This document shows positions 1-8,717 of a DNA stretch of 64,000 nucleotides, piece after piece (within the stretch, counting starts at the first letter, position 1; each line of letters opens with the position of its first letter). The notes below the pieces were generated by a model, which searched no databases, had not been told where the DNA came from, and was given only the letters and a program-made list of their open reading frames with translations. The stretch is from contig JADIXX010000006.1 in NCBI GenBank assembly GCA_016705575.1, positions 1-64,000 of the forward strand, written 5' to 3'. Made by a program: the position numbers and the translations under genes. The stretch comes from Candidatus Aalborgicola defluviihabitans (lineage in GTDB: Bacteria > Pseudomonadota > Gammaproteobacteria > Burkholderiales > Burkholderiaceae_C).

Positions 1-540
1 CAGGCGTTGTGGCGACAAGGTCCTGTCGCTGTGGGTGTCATGTTCGCGTGAATAGTGCCGCACCTGCAGCTGTTGGCGTTCCAACAAAGCCCTGGATACA
101 GCACTGAAATGCGCAGGGTTCTTTCGCCGCTTGCCAATACGTGCCAGGCGAATGCGGTTGGCAACCTGAGAAAAGTCCAACTGACCCTGTCCCAGAATGG
201 CCTCCAGTCGTGACAGTAAGGGCGCCACATGGGGTGCGAGCAGGCCGGGCTCCAGGTCACACAGTAACTGATGGGTGGTCAGCAAGGCATAGGTTTCATC
301 GGCGCTAAACCACAAACCCGGCAGTTCGTACTTGGGACCGACGGTCGGAATGCCAAACCGATACCCACCAGCATCGCGGTCAAACTCAATCGGCGCATTG
401 AGCCGGTCGCGCATGTAGGCCAGGTCACGCTTCAGGGTCGCCCAAGACACCTCCAGGGCATCCAGCAAGTCTTTGCGCGACATGAGCTTTCTGGCGGTGA
501 GAAGCTGGTCAATTTTGTAAAAACGCTCACTGCGATTCAC
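1..540 (-). CDS. WYL-domain HTH transcriptional regulator (partial, cut by window edge)
   Basis: The minus strand is open from a GTG at 538-540 to the window edge (180 codons, no stop). The product begins VNRSERFYKIDQLLTARK and has a DeoR/HTH_11-like N-terminal helix-turn-helix (about residues 5-60, with SRKDLLDALEVSWATLKRDL). A middle region (LPGLWFSADETYALLTTHQLL) matches the segment that precedes a WYL domain, and the last visible residues (RTLSPQRL) look like the start of the WYL core. WYL regulators are ligand- or nucleic-acid-responsive repressors or activators. The start is supported by the motif position; the C-terminal half is outside the window. It is divergent from the small gene at 704. 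Confidence 0.8.
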   Translation of the reverse strand, partial: MNRSERFYKIDQLLTARKLMSRKDLLDALEVSWATLKRDLAYMRDRLNAPIEFDRDAGGYRFGIPTVGPKYELPGLWFSADETYALLTTHQLLCDLEPGLLAPHVAPLLSRLEAILGQGQLDFSQVANRIRLARIGKRRKNPAHFSAVSRALLERQQLQVRHYSREHDTHSDRTLSPQRL

Positions 541-703
541 GGCTTATCTCCAGGCGGGCGCAGGATTTGAGCCCATGCGACTGATCCTAGCAGCCTGGTG
601 TTTGTTTGTTGATCCATCGCAATCGGATTGTTGATTCTAGGCTCGACTATTGAGCCCAGGTAGTGCGATGCTGTCCACATCCCCCAAACAAAAGGAATCG
701 CCC

Positions 704-1009
704 ATGTGGATATTTACGTCAAAGAGCTTTATCAGCATTGTTCAAAAGCCAGGCGACACCGACCTGCTCACCGTGCGGGCTCGCATCAAGAGCGACATTG
801 AAGCGGTGTTCCCCGGCGCCAAGGTCGAGGTGAACAAAGGCACGGACTACAAGTACCGGGCCAAGGTGCCGCGCCAGGCGGTGGCTACAGCTGTGCGCGA
901 TCAGGTCATGGCTTTGAACTATCCGAATTTCAAGTCTACCGTCAAGGAAAAGAAGCACCACTCGGCATATATGGCGGTCTGGTCGGTGATGAACAGAGCT
1001 CAAAGCTGA
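704..1009 (+). CDS. Small conserved-looking protein of unknown function (101 aa)
   Basis: The ATG at 704 has an AAAGGAA ribosome site 8 bases upstream, so I prefer it to the in-frame ATG at 650. The product starts MWIFTSKSFISIVQKPGDTD and continues with LTVRARIKSDIEAVFPGAKV. It is a basic, soluble alpha/beta-looking protein without signal peptide or membrane segment. I do not recognise a named domain. It is transcribed divergently from the WYL regulator, so the two may share a promoter region (541-703) and a regulatory link; that is inference. Confidence 0.7.
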   Translation: MWIFTSKSFISIVQKPGDTDLLTVRARIKSDIEAVFPGAKVEVNKGTDYKYRAKVPRQAVATAVRDQVMALNYPNFKSTVKEKKHHSAYMAVWSVMNRAQS

Positions 1010-1416
1010 AGGCAAGATCCACACTGCCGAAAATCATGAGCGAGTGTTGCATTTTCAGCTGACCATCGGACTTATCGGCACCAGCTTCTTTGCCAAGGTC
1101 GGCGACGGCGATACGAACGTGATGGGTGCTCCGTTTGATAAAACGGCGTCCTTCAATCAATGTGCCAAACGCTCAATTGAATATCGCTGTTGATGTAACG
1201 CAAGCATCACCGCCCCTCAGGAGTGAAAGGGCTGCAAGAGTTGTCCTCAGTCGTGTGTGTTTGCAGTTACATTCAGATTACAAATGAGTGCTTAGGCGGT
1301 TGGTAGGTCCAGTTGACTTTCCTTGCCGCAAAAAATAAACAGTCAGTGAGTGTCAAGCGTGGGCTTTGCAGCAGTCAGACCCTCACCCCATAACAATAGC
1401 GCTTCAGGGAGTAGCC
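1010..1416. other. Intergenic stretch without a supportable gene
   Basis: About 400 bases between the small gene and the RCC1-type gene. A short forward frame (about 1045-1193) reads plausibly (FAKVGDGDTNVMGAPFDK) but has no convincing start and no recognisable family. It may be a remnant. No tRNA, clear terminator or repeat is seen. Confidence 0.4.
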
Positions 1417-2445
1417 ATGAAATATCTTGTTCCTCTTCTATTGGTTTTGCTGTGCTTATTGTGCCCGGCGGTGGCGGGGGCGGCTACGCCCATGGTGGCT
1501 GGGGGCGACGATCACAACTTGGCCCTCAAGTCCGACGGCACGGTAGTGGCCTGGGGCGCTAATTACGCCGGCCAATTGGGCGACAGCACGGCCACCAACC
1601 GCAACAGCCCGGTTGCGGTGACCGGCTTGACGGGGGTGGTGACAGTGGCTGCGGGCGGAAATCACAGCATCGCTGTCAAGACCGACGGCACGGTAGTGGC
1701 CTGGGGCGCTAATTACGACGGCCAACTGGGCGACAGCACAACCACCGACCGCAACAGCCCGGTTGCCGTGACCGGCTTGACGGGGGTGGTGGCAGTGGCT
1801 GCGGGTTACGTCCACAGCATCGCGCTCAAGTCCGATGGCACAGTGGTGGCCTGGGGCAATAACGGTTCCGGCCAACTGGGCGACGGCACGACCACCACGC
1901 GCAGCAGCCCGGTGGCGGTGACCGGCTTGACCGGGGTGGTGGCAGTGGCTGCGAGCGGCCTTCATAGCATCGCTCTCAAGTCCGATGGCACGGTGGTGGG
2001 CTGGGGCAATAACGGTTACGGCCAACTGGGCGACGGCACGACCACCACGCGCACCAGCCCGGTGGCGGTTCTCGGCTTGACCGCGGTGGTGGCGGTGGCT
2101 GCGGGCGACGTCCACAGCCTCGCTCTCAAATCCGATGGCACAGTGGTGGCCTGGGGCAATAACGGTTCCGGCCAACTGGGCGACGGCACGACCACCACGC
2201 GCAGCAGCCCGGTGGCTGTGGCCAGCTTGACCGGGGTGGTGGCGGTAGCTGCGGGCCAGTTCCACAACCTGGCGCTTAAGTCCAATGGCACGGTGTTGGC
2301 CTGGGGCTCTAACGGCTCTGGCCAACTGGGTGACAGCACAAACAGCTGGCGAAATAGCCCGGTGGCGGTTACAGACTTGACTGGGGCAGTGGCTGTGGGC
2401 GCGGGCGTCCAGCACAGCCTGCGCTCAAATTCGACGGTACGGTAG
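1417..2445 (+). CDS. Secreted RCC1-repeat protein, N-terminal fragment of a frameshifted giant gene
   Basis: The ATG at 1417 follows a CAGGGAG ribosome site and starts a signal peptide (MKYLVPLLLVLLCLL, then AGA). Seven RCC1 (beta-propeller) repeats of exactly 50 residues follow, each with LKSDGTVVAWG and GQLGD motifs. RCC1 repeats form seven-bladed propellers used in protein binding, so seven copies would make one closed propeller. The frame ends at 2445 because one base is missing near 2423-2426 (HSL should continue ALKFDGTVVAWG). The sequence continues in the next frame, so this is part of one longer extracellular protein rather than a complete gene. Function unknown. Confidence 0.75.
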   Translation: MKYLVPLLLVLLCLLCPAVAGAATPMVAGGDDHNLALKSDGTVVAWGANYAGQLGDSTATNRNSPVAVTGLTGVVTVAAGGNHSIAVKTDGTVVAWGANYDGQLGDSTTTDRNSPVAVTGLTGVVAVAAGYVHSIALKSDGTVVAWGNNGSGQLGDGTTTTRSSPVAVTGLTGVVAVAASGLHSIALKSDGTVVGWGNNGYGQLGDGTTTTRTSPVAVLGLTAVVAVAAGDVHSLALKSDGTVVAWGNNGSGQLGDGTTTTRSSPVAVASLTGVVAVAAGQFHNLALKSNGTVLAWGSNGSGQLGDSTNSWRNSPVAVTDLTGAVAVGAGVQHSLRSNSTVR

Positions 2446-2530
2446 TGGCCTGGGGCTCTAACTACTTCGGCCAACTGGGCGACAGCACCAACGCCAACCA
2501 CAACAGTCCCGTGGCGGTAACCGGGGGCTT
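1495..2530 (+). repeat. 150-bp tandem coding repeats (RCC1 array 1)
   Basis: The CTCAAG/GTCAAG that encodes LK of the repeat occurs at 1525, 1675, 1825, 1975, 2125 and 2275, with a seventh, frameshifted copy near 2425. The period is exactly 150 bp. This is a protein-coding repeat, not a CRISPR or satellite. Confidence 0.85.
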
Positions 2531-3173
2531 GAATCTGGGGTCTGCCAGTGCCACCACATTGCTAAGCCCCATCAGCTTGGCCTTTGCCATGCAAAACATG
2601 GCCACTAGCAGTGCCGCGCAAACGCTGACACTAACCAATATGGACACCGTTGCGCTTTCGATTTCTCGTATAGCGGCCAACGGCGATTACACACGCACCA
2701 CCACCTGCGGCAGCACCTTAGCCGCTGCGACGAGTTGTAGCATCGACGTCACCTTCACTCCCACAGCAGTCGGCACGCGCAACGGGTCGGTGGGCATTCT
2801 GAGCAACGGCGTGCTGCTCAATGCAACTACTCTGAGCGGCACCGGTGTGGGCGCAGTAGTCACACTGGATGCCAGCTCACTCAGTTTTGCCGCTCAAAAC
2901 CTGGGCAGCATTAGCGCAGCGCAGACCGTCACGCTTTTCAATACCGGTGGCGACGCTCTCAGTTTAGCCAGCATCGTGGCCACCGGCGACTATACGGTCA
3001 CCAATGATTGCGACACTGGCCTGGGCGTGGGTGGGTTTTGCACGCTCAGCATCCGATTCTCACCAACCACCACAGGCAGTCGCCCCGGCACCGTGGTGCT
3101 GACCGACAACGCTTTAAATAGCCCACAGACCATCATGACAGGTGGCATCGGCCGGGCGGCGCGCTGTCGCTGA
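2445..3173 (+). CDS. Continuation of the RCC1 protein: choice-of-anchor-D (ASH-like) repeats
   Basis: This open frame continues the protein after the frameshift near 2425. It finishes the last RCC1 repeat (VAWGSNYFGQLGDST) and then reads two immunoglobulin-like repeats of about 100 residues with the pattern LSFAAQNLGSISAAQTVTL ... TTCGSTLAAATSCSIDVTFTP. These are the ASH/HYDIN-like repeats of bacterial choice-of-anchor-D surface proteins. The GTG given as start is only the first available codon; true translation would come from 1417. The frame breaks at about 3150-3175 by another indel and continues in other frames. Confidence 0.6.
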   Translation: MAWGSNYFGQLGDSTNANHNSPVAVTGGLNLGSASATTLLSPISLAFAMQNMATSSAAQTLTLTNMDTVALSISRIAANGDYTRTTTCGSTLAAATSCSIDVTFTPTAVGTRNGSVGILSNGVLLNATTLSGTGVGAVVTLDASSLSFAAQNLGSISAAQTVTLFNTGGDALSLASIVATGDYTVTNDCDTGLGVGGFCTLSIRFSPTTTGSRPGTVVLTDNALNSPQTIMTGGIGRAARCR

Positions 3174-4421
3174 ACACCAGTTCACTGTACTTTGGCAATC
3201 AGGAATATGGGTGGCACCAGCGCTGCACAAACCGTGCTGCTGAGCAATACCGACGGTGCGGTGCTCAATAACGCGGCAGCATCGTCACCGGTGGCGACTT
3301 TGCCCACACCAGCACCTGCGGCGGCATTGGCACCCGCCACCAGTTGCAGCGTAAACGTGCAATTTACGCCCACCCTGGTGGGTGCGCGCGCACCGGCACG
3401 GTGGTGATTGCCAGCGATGCCACCAACAGCCCCACACCGTCAACCTGAATGGCAGCGGCGTGGCCATTGGCGGCGTGGCGCTGAGCCCGACCACACTCAG
3501 TTTTGCCGCGCAAGCCGTGGCCATCCCCAGCGCGGTGCAAACAGCCACCCTGACCAATACGGGCGGCGCGGCACTCAACATTGCCAGCATCATCGCAAGT
3601 GGCGACTTTGCAGTAACTGACAACTGCGGCGCGGGCTTGGCACCGGGCGGCTACTGCACCCTGAGCGTGAGCTTTACGCCCACCGCGGTGGTGCCAGAAC
3701 CGGTGCGCTCAGCATCACTAGCAACGCTGCGGGCAGCCCGCACAGCCTGGGGCTCAGCGGCACAGGTGTTGCGTCCAACAAGCCTATTTGCGCGCTGGCA
3801 GCCGCGCGCCTGCCACGGTTTCGCTGGGCAGCGCATCCACTTTGACGGCCAACTGCAGCCCGGCCGCCACCAGCTACAACTGGACCGGCGGGACTTGCGC
3901 GAGCAACCTAACTGCCAGTTGCAGCGTTACCCCGTCTGCCACTACGGCCTACAGCGTGACCGGCACCAATGCCGACGGCGCGGGCAACACCGCCAGTGCC
4001 AGCGTGACCGTAGTGCCGCTGGCCTTTGGGCTGACCGTGATACGTTCAGGCTCGGGCTTTGGCACTGTGACCAGCAGCCCGGTGGGCATCAACTGCGGTG
4101 CAACCTGCAGCGCCAGTTTTGCCGATGGTGCCAGCGTCACCCTGACGGCCATGCCCGATGCGGGCAACACTTTACTGGCTGGGTGGCGATTGCACCGGTA
4201 CGGGCAGTTGTGTGCTGAGCATGGGGCGGCAAGGAGCGTGGGCGCGGCATTTACAGCTATCACGCCAGTAAGACCCATGGTAGCTGCCGGTTTCTTTCAC
4301 AGTGTGGCGCTCAAGTCCGACGGCACGGTGCTGGCCTGGGGCAGTAACGCCTCCGGCCAACTGGGAGACAGCACGACCATTGGTCGCAACAGCCCGGTGA
4401 CGGTAGCTGCGCTGACGGACG
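3174..4421 (+). pseudogene. Middle of the RCC1/ASH protein, broken by multiple indels
   Basis: Reading across frames recovers two more ASH-like repeats (LSFAAQAVAIPSAVQTATL), then an Ig-like domain (TSYNWTGGTCASNLTASC), then an InlB-type repeat (GFGTVTSSPVGINCGATC). Last comes the start of a second RCC1 propeller (about 4275: PMVAAGFFHSVALKSDGT). Apparent indels lie near 3155, 3187, 3265-3320, 3395-3430, 3695, 3805, 4185-4230 and 4435-4470. The longest surviving frame is 3788-4447. Third-position bias and protein similarity survive in every piece, so the breaks are recent or are sequencing errors. Confidence 0.65.
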
Positions 4422-5335
4422 TTGTCGGGATTGCTACAGAGTGTTGACTATCCCGATAGCTGGTCCTTTAACGGTCAACATACCGTAGCGCCTAAATCCG
4501 ACGGCTCGGTGGCAGCCTGGGGTAATAACAGTGTCGCCCAACTTGGCGATGGCACGACCACCAACCGATCAAGCCCAGTTTCCGTTTCGGGCCTCGCGGG
4601 TGCGGCTGCGATTGCAGCGGGCATGTACCACAGCCTTGCACTCAAATCCGACGGTACGGTTGTAGCTTGGGGCAATAACCTCCAAGGCCAACTGGGCGAT
4701 GGCACGACGACCAACCGCACCAGCCCTGTGGCGGTGACCGGATTGACTGCGGTGGCTGCCATTGCGGCTGCTGGCTATCAAAGCATCGCGCTCAAATCCG
4801 ACGGCACCGTGGTGGCATGGGGCTTAAACAACGAAGGCCAACTAGGTGACGGCACGAACACCAGCCGCAACAGTCCGGTCGCGGTGACCGGCTTGACCGG
4901 AGTAGTCGCTGTTGCGGCTGCCGGTCGTCATAGCCTTGCTCTCAAGTCTGACGGCACGGTGGTGACATGGGGCTATAACGGCTACGGCCAGCTGGGCGAC
5001 GGCACAACCACCAACCGCAACAGCCCGGTAGTGGTGAGCGGGTTGACTGGGATTCTAGCCATCGCAGTTGGCGGAGGTACTAGCTTCGCGCTCAAATCCG
5101 ATGGCACGGTGGTGGCATGGGGCGGAAATGTCTACGGACGTCTTGGCGATGGAACGACTATCAACCGTACCAGCCCGGTGGCAGTAGTAGGGCTTTCGGG
5201 AGTAGTAGCAATTTCCGGGGGCTACTGGCACAGCGTAGCGCTCAAATCCGACGGTACGTCAGTGGCATGGGGCAATAACAGCACTGGCCAATTGGGCGAC
5301 GGCACGACCACCAGCCACAGCAGCCCGGGGGCGAT
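4275..5335 (+). repeat. 150-bp tandem coding repeats (RCC1 array 2)
   Basis: A second set of seven RCC1-coding units with the same 150-bp period (for example 4641, 4791, 4941, 5091, 5241). A disturbed spacer lies between the first two units (about 4435-4470). Sequence is close to array 1, so recombination or assembly collapse between them is possible. Confidence 0.8.
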
Positions 5336-6992
5336 TGTCCCCACTATTGGCGCTACGATTGCCACGACCTCCATCAGCCCCTCGAGCCTGACATACGCAC
5401 CGCAAAGCGTAGGCACCACCAGTGCAGCTCAAACCCTGACGGTTACCAACATCAGCGGCGCAACGGTGTATATCCCCCTAATCGGAACCGGTGGCGATTT
5501 CTCTCGCACCACCACCTGCGGCCTGACACTGGCGGCCAATGCCAGTTGCACGATCAGTGTTAGTTTTACCCCCACGGTCACAGGCGCGCGCAGTGGTGCC
5601 ATTGCGATCATGGGCAACGGTGTTGTTTTGCATTCGGTTAGTCTGGCGGGCAGCGGTGCTGGTCCAATGGTCACACTGGGCACGACGGCACTCACTTATG
5701 CCGCTCAAAACATGGGGAGTACCAGCGGCGCGCAAAGCGTCTTGCTGAGCAACACCGGCAGCACGTCACTAAGCCTGACCAGCATTGCCGCCAGCGGCGA
5801 CTTTGCGGTCACGCACAACTGCGGTACCGGTCTCGCTCCCGGGAGCTTTTGCGGGTTGAATATCACGTTTTCCCCCACCGCTGCGGGGTCCAGAACCGGC
5901 ACCGTCTCCATTACGGACGATGCCTATAACAGCCCGCAGACCATCAGCCTGAGCGGTACTGGCCTGGGTGGCGTGGCCGCACTCAGTCCCACAACCTTGA
6001 CGTTTGCCGGGCGGAGCGTGGGCAGCACGAGTGCGGCACAAACCGTGACGCTTACCAACAGCGGTGGTGCGGTGCTGCACATTGCCAGCATCTTGCCTAG
6101 CGGCGACTTTGCGCACACCAGCACCTGCGCTACCACCCTTGCAGCCGCTGCTAGCTGCAGCATCAGCGTCACGTTTACGCCCACCGCGGCGGGGGCGCGA
6201 GGCGGCAGCGTGGTGCTTACCAGCGACGCGGCGAGCAGCCCCGACAGCATCATCCTGACCGGCACCGGGGTGGCTGCTCCCGTGGTGGCGTTTAGCCCAC
6301 CGTCGTTGACCTTTGAAAATCAGGCTGTAGGAACCACCAGTAGTGCCATGAACGTTGTGCTGTCGAATACCGGCGGTGCAGCGCTGACCATTTCCAGCAT
6401 TGGCAGTTCCAACAGCGTTTTCGCGGTGACCCACAACTGCGGTGGTGGTTTGACTGCAGGCAGTTCTTGCACCTTGGGTATGACGTTTAGCCCTGTGGCG
6501 CTAGGATCTGCGCTGAGCACCCTATTGGTTTTCAGCAATGCCGCTGGAAGCCCGCACGCAGTGTCTGTAAGTGGCACCGGAGTGCCACTAGGTGTACCTG
6601 TGTGCACGTTGACTGCCAACCACACCACGGTTGCACCGAATGGCTCGTCAACGCTGACGGCCAGCTGCACCAACGCACCCACGTCTTATAGCTGGACGGG
6701 GGGCACCTGTGCCGGCACCACGGCAGCCACCTGCGCGGTAACGCCAGCCGTCACCACCACTTACAGCGTTACGGGAACCAATGGCGCTGGCTCTGGCAGC
6801 GGGTCTGCCACCGTGACCGTGATTTCGGGGACATCACGCCGATCCTGTTTTTACTTTTGTTTGATTGATGCTGCTACCGACCTTGCCGCAACTAGTTTCG
6901 AGCCCGACGTTGAACTATTGCGATGTGTGTACGTCCACAAAACCGTAAGTGAAACAAACTGCCTGAGTTTCAGTGCTCTGACCCACGATTGA
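4422..6992 (+). CDS. Second half of the RCC1/ASH protein (second propeller, ASH repeats, Ig-like domain)
   Basis: An 856-codon open frame. It holds the rest of a second seven-copy RCC1 propeller (to about 5335, 50-residue period), then five ASH-like repeats (about 5350-6590; motif SLTFENQAVGTTSSAMNVVL) and a Cys-containing Ig-like domain (about 6600-6825; TSYSWTGGTCAGTTAATC). The domain order repeats that of the first half. After about 6830 (VTVISGT) the protein changes abruptly to SRRSCFYFCLIDAATDLAA, which resembles nothing in the family and has different codon use. I infer that the original 3' end was replaced by the adjacent mobile DNA. The first codon at 4422 is not a real start. Confidence 0.65.
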   Translation: MSGLLQSVDYPDSWSFNGQHTVAPKSDGSVAAWGNNSVAQLGDGTTTNRSSPVSVSGLAGAAAIAAGMYHSLALKSDGTVVAWGNNLQGQLGDGTTTNRTSPVAVTGLTAVAAIAAAGYQSIALKSDGTVVAWGLNNEGQLGDGTNTSRNSPVAVTGLTGVVAVAAAGRHSLALKSDGTVVTWGYNGYGQLGDGTTTNRNSPVVVSGLTGILAIAVGGGTSFALKSDGTVVAWGGNVYGRLGDGTTINRTSPVAVVGLSGVVAISGGYWHSVALKSDGTSVAWGNNSTGQLGDGTTTSHSSPGAIVPTIGATIATTSISPSSLTYAPQSVGTTSAAQTLTVTNISGATVYIPLIGTGGDFSRTTTCGLTLAANASCTISVSFTPTVTGARSGAIAIMGNGVVLHSVSLAGSGAGPMVTLGTTALTYAAQNMGSTSGAQSVLLSNTGSTSLSLTSIAASGDFAVTHNCGTGLAPGSFCGLNITFSPTAAGSRTGTVSITDDAYNSPQTISLSGTGLGGVAALSPTTLTFAGRSVGSTSAAQTVTLTNSGGAVLHIASILPSGDFAHTSTCATTLAAAASCSISVTFTPTAAGARGGSVVLTSDAASSPDSIILTGTGVAAPVVAFSPPSLTFENQAVGTTSSAMNVVLSNTGGAALTISSIGSSNSVFAVTHNCGGGLTAGSSCTLGMTFSPVALGSALSTLLVFSNAAGSPHAVSVSGTGVPLGVPVCTLTANHTTVAPNGSSTLTASCTNAPTSYSWTGGTCAGTTAATCAVTPAVTTTYSVTGTNGAGSGSGSATVTVISGTSRRSCFYFCLIDAATDLAATSFEPDVELLRCVYVHKTVSETNCLSFSALTHD

Positions 6993-7124
6993 AAATCCCG
7001 CTCTTTACAGTAGCAATCCTGCGAAGTGCCCGGCGACATTCAGTACTCATCAAGGGTTTGTGACCGAATGCAGTGGCCTCCAAGTTGTCCAAAATCGAAC
7101 CTATGTGGACACCCTCTGAATATA

Positions 7125-7188
7125 TGTCCGTAAATTAGCTTTACTTACTTTTGAACACCCTTCATGATTTGGTCATCGTTTACGGACA
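7125..7188. promoter_or_regulatory. Inverted repeat upstream of the resolvase (candidate res site)
   Basis: TGTCCGTAAA at 7125-7134 and TTTACGGACA at 7179-7188 form a perfect 10-bp inverted repeat just upstream of the resolvase start at 7203. Serine resolvases bind paired inverted half-sites next to their own gene, so this is a reasonable res or operator site. The assignment is inference. Confidence 0.5.
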
Positions 7189-7202
7189 TGAAGGGGAGTT
7201 AA

Positions 7203-7793
7203 ATGACCAGAGTTTTTGCATATTGCCGGGTTTCCACGGCCGAGCAGACCACCGACAACCAGGTGCAGGAGATTGCCGCTGCTGGCTTTGACGTCAAGCC
7301 ACTGCGAGCTATCACCGAGACCATATCCGGTTCGGTCGCGGCATCGGAGCGTAAGGGATTCAAGAAGCTATTGGACAAACTGGAAGCTGGCGATGTCCTG
7401 GTGGTAACCAAACTGGACCGACTTGGCAGAAACGCCATGGACGTGCGGGCCACAGTAGAAAAGCTGACCGACCTTGGTGTTCGTGTTCATTGCCTCGCAC
7501 TCGGCGGAGTTGATCTGACCAGCCCGGCCGGAAAATTGACCATGTGAGTGATCGCCGCTGTTGCTGAGTTCGAACGTGATCTGCTGATTGAGCGGACCCA
7601 GGCCGGGCTATCTCGGGCAAAGTCAGAGGGCAAGACGTTGGGTCGGCCCCAAAGTCTGACCAAGCAGCAAGCAGAGCTCCTGCGGAAGCGCATCGGTGCC
7701 GGAGAGTCTGTTGCATCGTTGGCTAAAGAATTTGGTACCAGTCGTCAGTCAGTGATGCGCGCCAGGGACGCGGCCAGCGTCGCATTTTCGTGA
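7203..7793 (+). pseudogene. Serine resolvase/invertase interrupted by an in-frame TGA
   Basis: One frame runs 197 codons with a single TGA at 7545-7547. The first part has the catalytic serine motif YCRVST (Ser about residue 10) and the KLDRLGRN motif of small serine recombinases. After the stop the same frame continues without shift (VIAAVAEFERDLLIERTQAG, then LGRPQSL and a C-terminal helix-turn-helix ending SRQSVMRARDA). The family normally has a sense codon between GKLTM and VIAAVAEFERD, so this is a point nonsense mutation or base-call error rather than a frameshift. The ribosome site AAGGGGAG lies upstream. It probably belonged to a transposon whose other genes are not present here. Confidence 0.8.
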
Positions 7794-7923
7794 TAGTCTC
7801 AACTGACCCCCGGTGGGGGGTAGCCTATATAAGGCGCGAGCCCAGCGTCAGCTTTGTCGCCAACCGAAATGATGACTGATGAACACGACGCGCCATGTGG
7901 AGATCGTTGTGGCATCGTTTAGT
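7794..7923. other. Spacer between resolvase and first attC-like site
   Basis: It contains a G/C-rich inverted element (CCCCCGGTGGGGGG, 7807-7820) just after the resolvase stop, which could act as a transcription terminator for the resolvase. No gene is visible. Confidence 0.35.
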
Positions 7924-8003
7924 CATTCAACCGACCGGCTCCGTGGGGGCGGTAGCCGACATTCCTCGCGCTCCAAAGCTGACGCGCAACGCTGAAGTTA
8001 GAT
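7924..8003 (-). other. Candidate integron attC site 1
   Basis: Read on the minus strand, ATCTAAC at 7997-8003 fits the RYYYAAC core and GTTGAAT at 7924-7930 fits GTTRRRY, 80 bases apart end to end. Between them 7933-7943 pairs with 7950-7960 (CGG.AGCCG stem with one bulged base). The TAA stop of the gene at 7998-8627 lies inside the core, as in many gene cassettes. No integrase is nearby, so this is inferred from structure. Confidence 0.6.
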
Positions 8004-8627
8004 GACGTCGGCGAATACTTTCATGAGAACTTCCTCGACATTGCCAGCGTGGCAAGCTATGTCACCGTCAACGAAATGAGAAAGACCGTTCGCCACTTCG
8101 GACTCGTAGCTATTCTTGAATGACTCAAATCCTTTGGAAGTGAGGGGCAAACCCAGCGCCTCGGACCTCTCGAAGGCGTGCACCGAGAAGTTGAATATGC
8201 ATGGATTGATGTTCACCACGTTTCCGTACCACTTGAGAACGGATCTAATGGCGGGTTCATCTTGAACCTTGCGCTTGGTACCTAGGCCAGCAATGGCCTT
8301 CTCCACAAGACTGCGCGGCACTAAGCACAAAAAAAGAAGGTCTGTGGTCAGCGGTGGTAGGTCCTGCGCCGCAACAACGCGGATTTCACTGAGAAGCTCA
8401 TCCTCATGATGAAAGAGATTTCGAAGAGCCTGAAGCGCAACAAACTCATTGACTGAAAAGAAGTCGGTTTCAAAGAACCTACGAACCTTGTCATTGAGGC
8501 TATGTAGCGCGTTGAGTAGATTGAAGAGCGTGTCTACGTCGGGCCTGATGCAATGGGCTTCATAGTATCGAAAGTACCGATCTACTGCGCTAGTGGCTAT
8601 GGCTGTGCCACCTGCGTTTGTCTTCAT
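7998..8627 (-). CDS. Unknown cassette-borne protein (209 aa)
   Basis: I choose the ATG at 8625-8627 (MKTNAGGTAIATSAVDRYF) rather than the upstream in-frame start at 8666, because 8638-8692 is an IS end remnant. The ATG lies 3 bases after a GTTAAAC core-like heptamer and the stop overlaps the core of attC site 1, so the gene fills a cassette. The product is a soluble, helical-looking protein with the segment ALRNLFHHEDELLSEIR. No signal peptide or catalytic motif is recognised; a HEPN-like helical fold is only a guess. Confidence 0.65.
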   Translation of the reverse strand: MKTNAGGTAIATSAVDRYFRYYEAHCIRPDVDTLFNLLNALHSLNDKVRRFFETDFFSVNEFVALQALRNLFHHEDELLSEIRVVAAQDLPPLTTDLLFLCLVPRSLVEKAIAGLGTKRKVQDEPAIRSVLKWYGNVVNINPCIFNFSVHAFERSEALGLPLTSKGFESFKNSYESEVANGLSHFVDGDIACHAGNVEEVLMKVFADVI

Positions 8628-8630
8628 GTC

Positions 8631-8692
8631 GTTTAACGAGGCTGTAGAAAAATCCCACACATGCAACTACGGCATCGAATCCCATGCAGATT
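8631..8692. mobile_element. IS1182-type end remnant abutting an attC core site
   Basis: GAGGCTGTAGAAAAA starts at 8638 directly after GTTTAAC (8631-8637; minus-strand GTTAAAC, a perfect GTTRRRY core). The next ~55 bases resemble the left end of the IS at 15361-17113 (shared blocks GCAACT.CGGCATCG and TGCAGAT). No transposase or second end is present here, so it is a deletion remnant of a related IS inserted at the same point of a core site. Confidence 0.6.
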
Positions 8693-8717
8693 GCAGTTTA
8701 AGTTCGGTGGATTGAAT

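Noticed and set aside
1495..5335. CRISPR array or satellite DNA
   Set aside because: The 150-bp units are open in one frame with conserved RCC1 residues and no spacers.
7545..7547. TGA in the resolvase as selenocysteine or programmed readthrough
   Set aside because: The position is not a Cys or Sec site in serine recombinases and no SECIS-like hairpin is apparent directly downstream.
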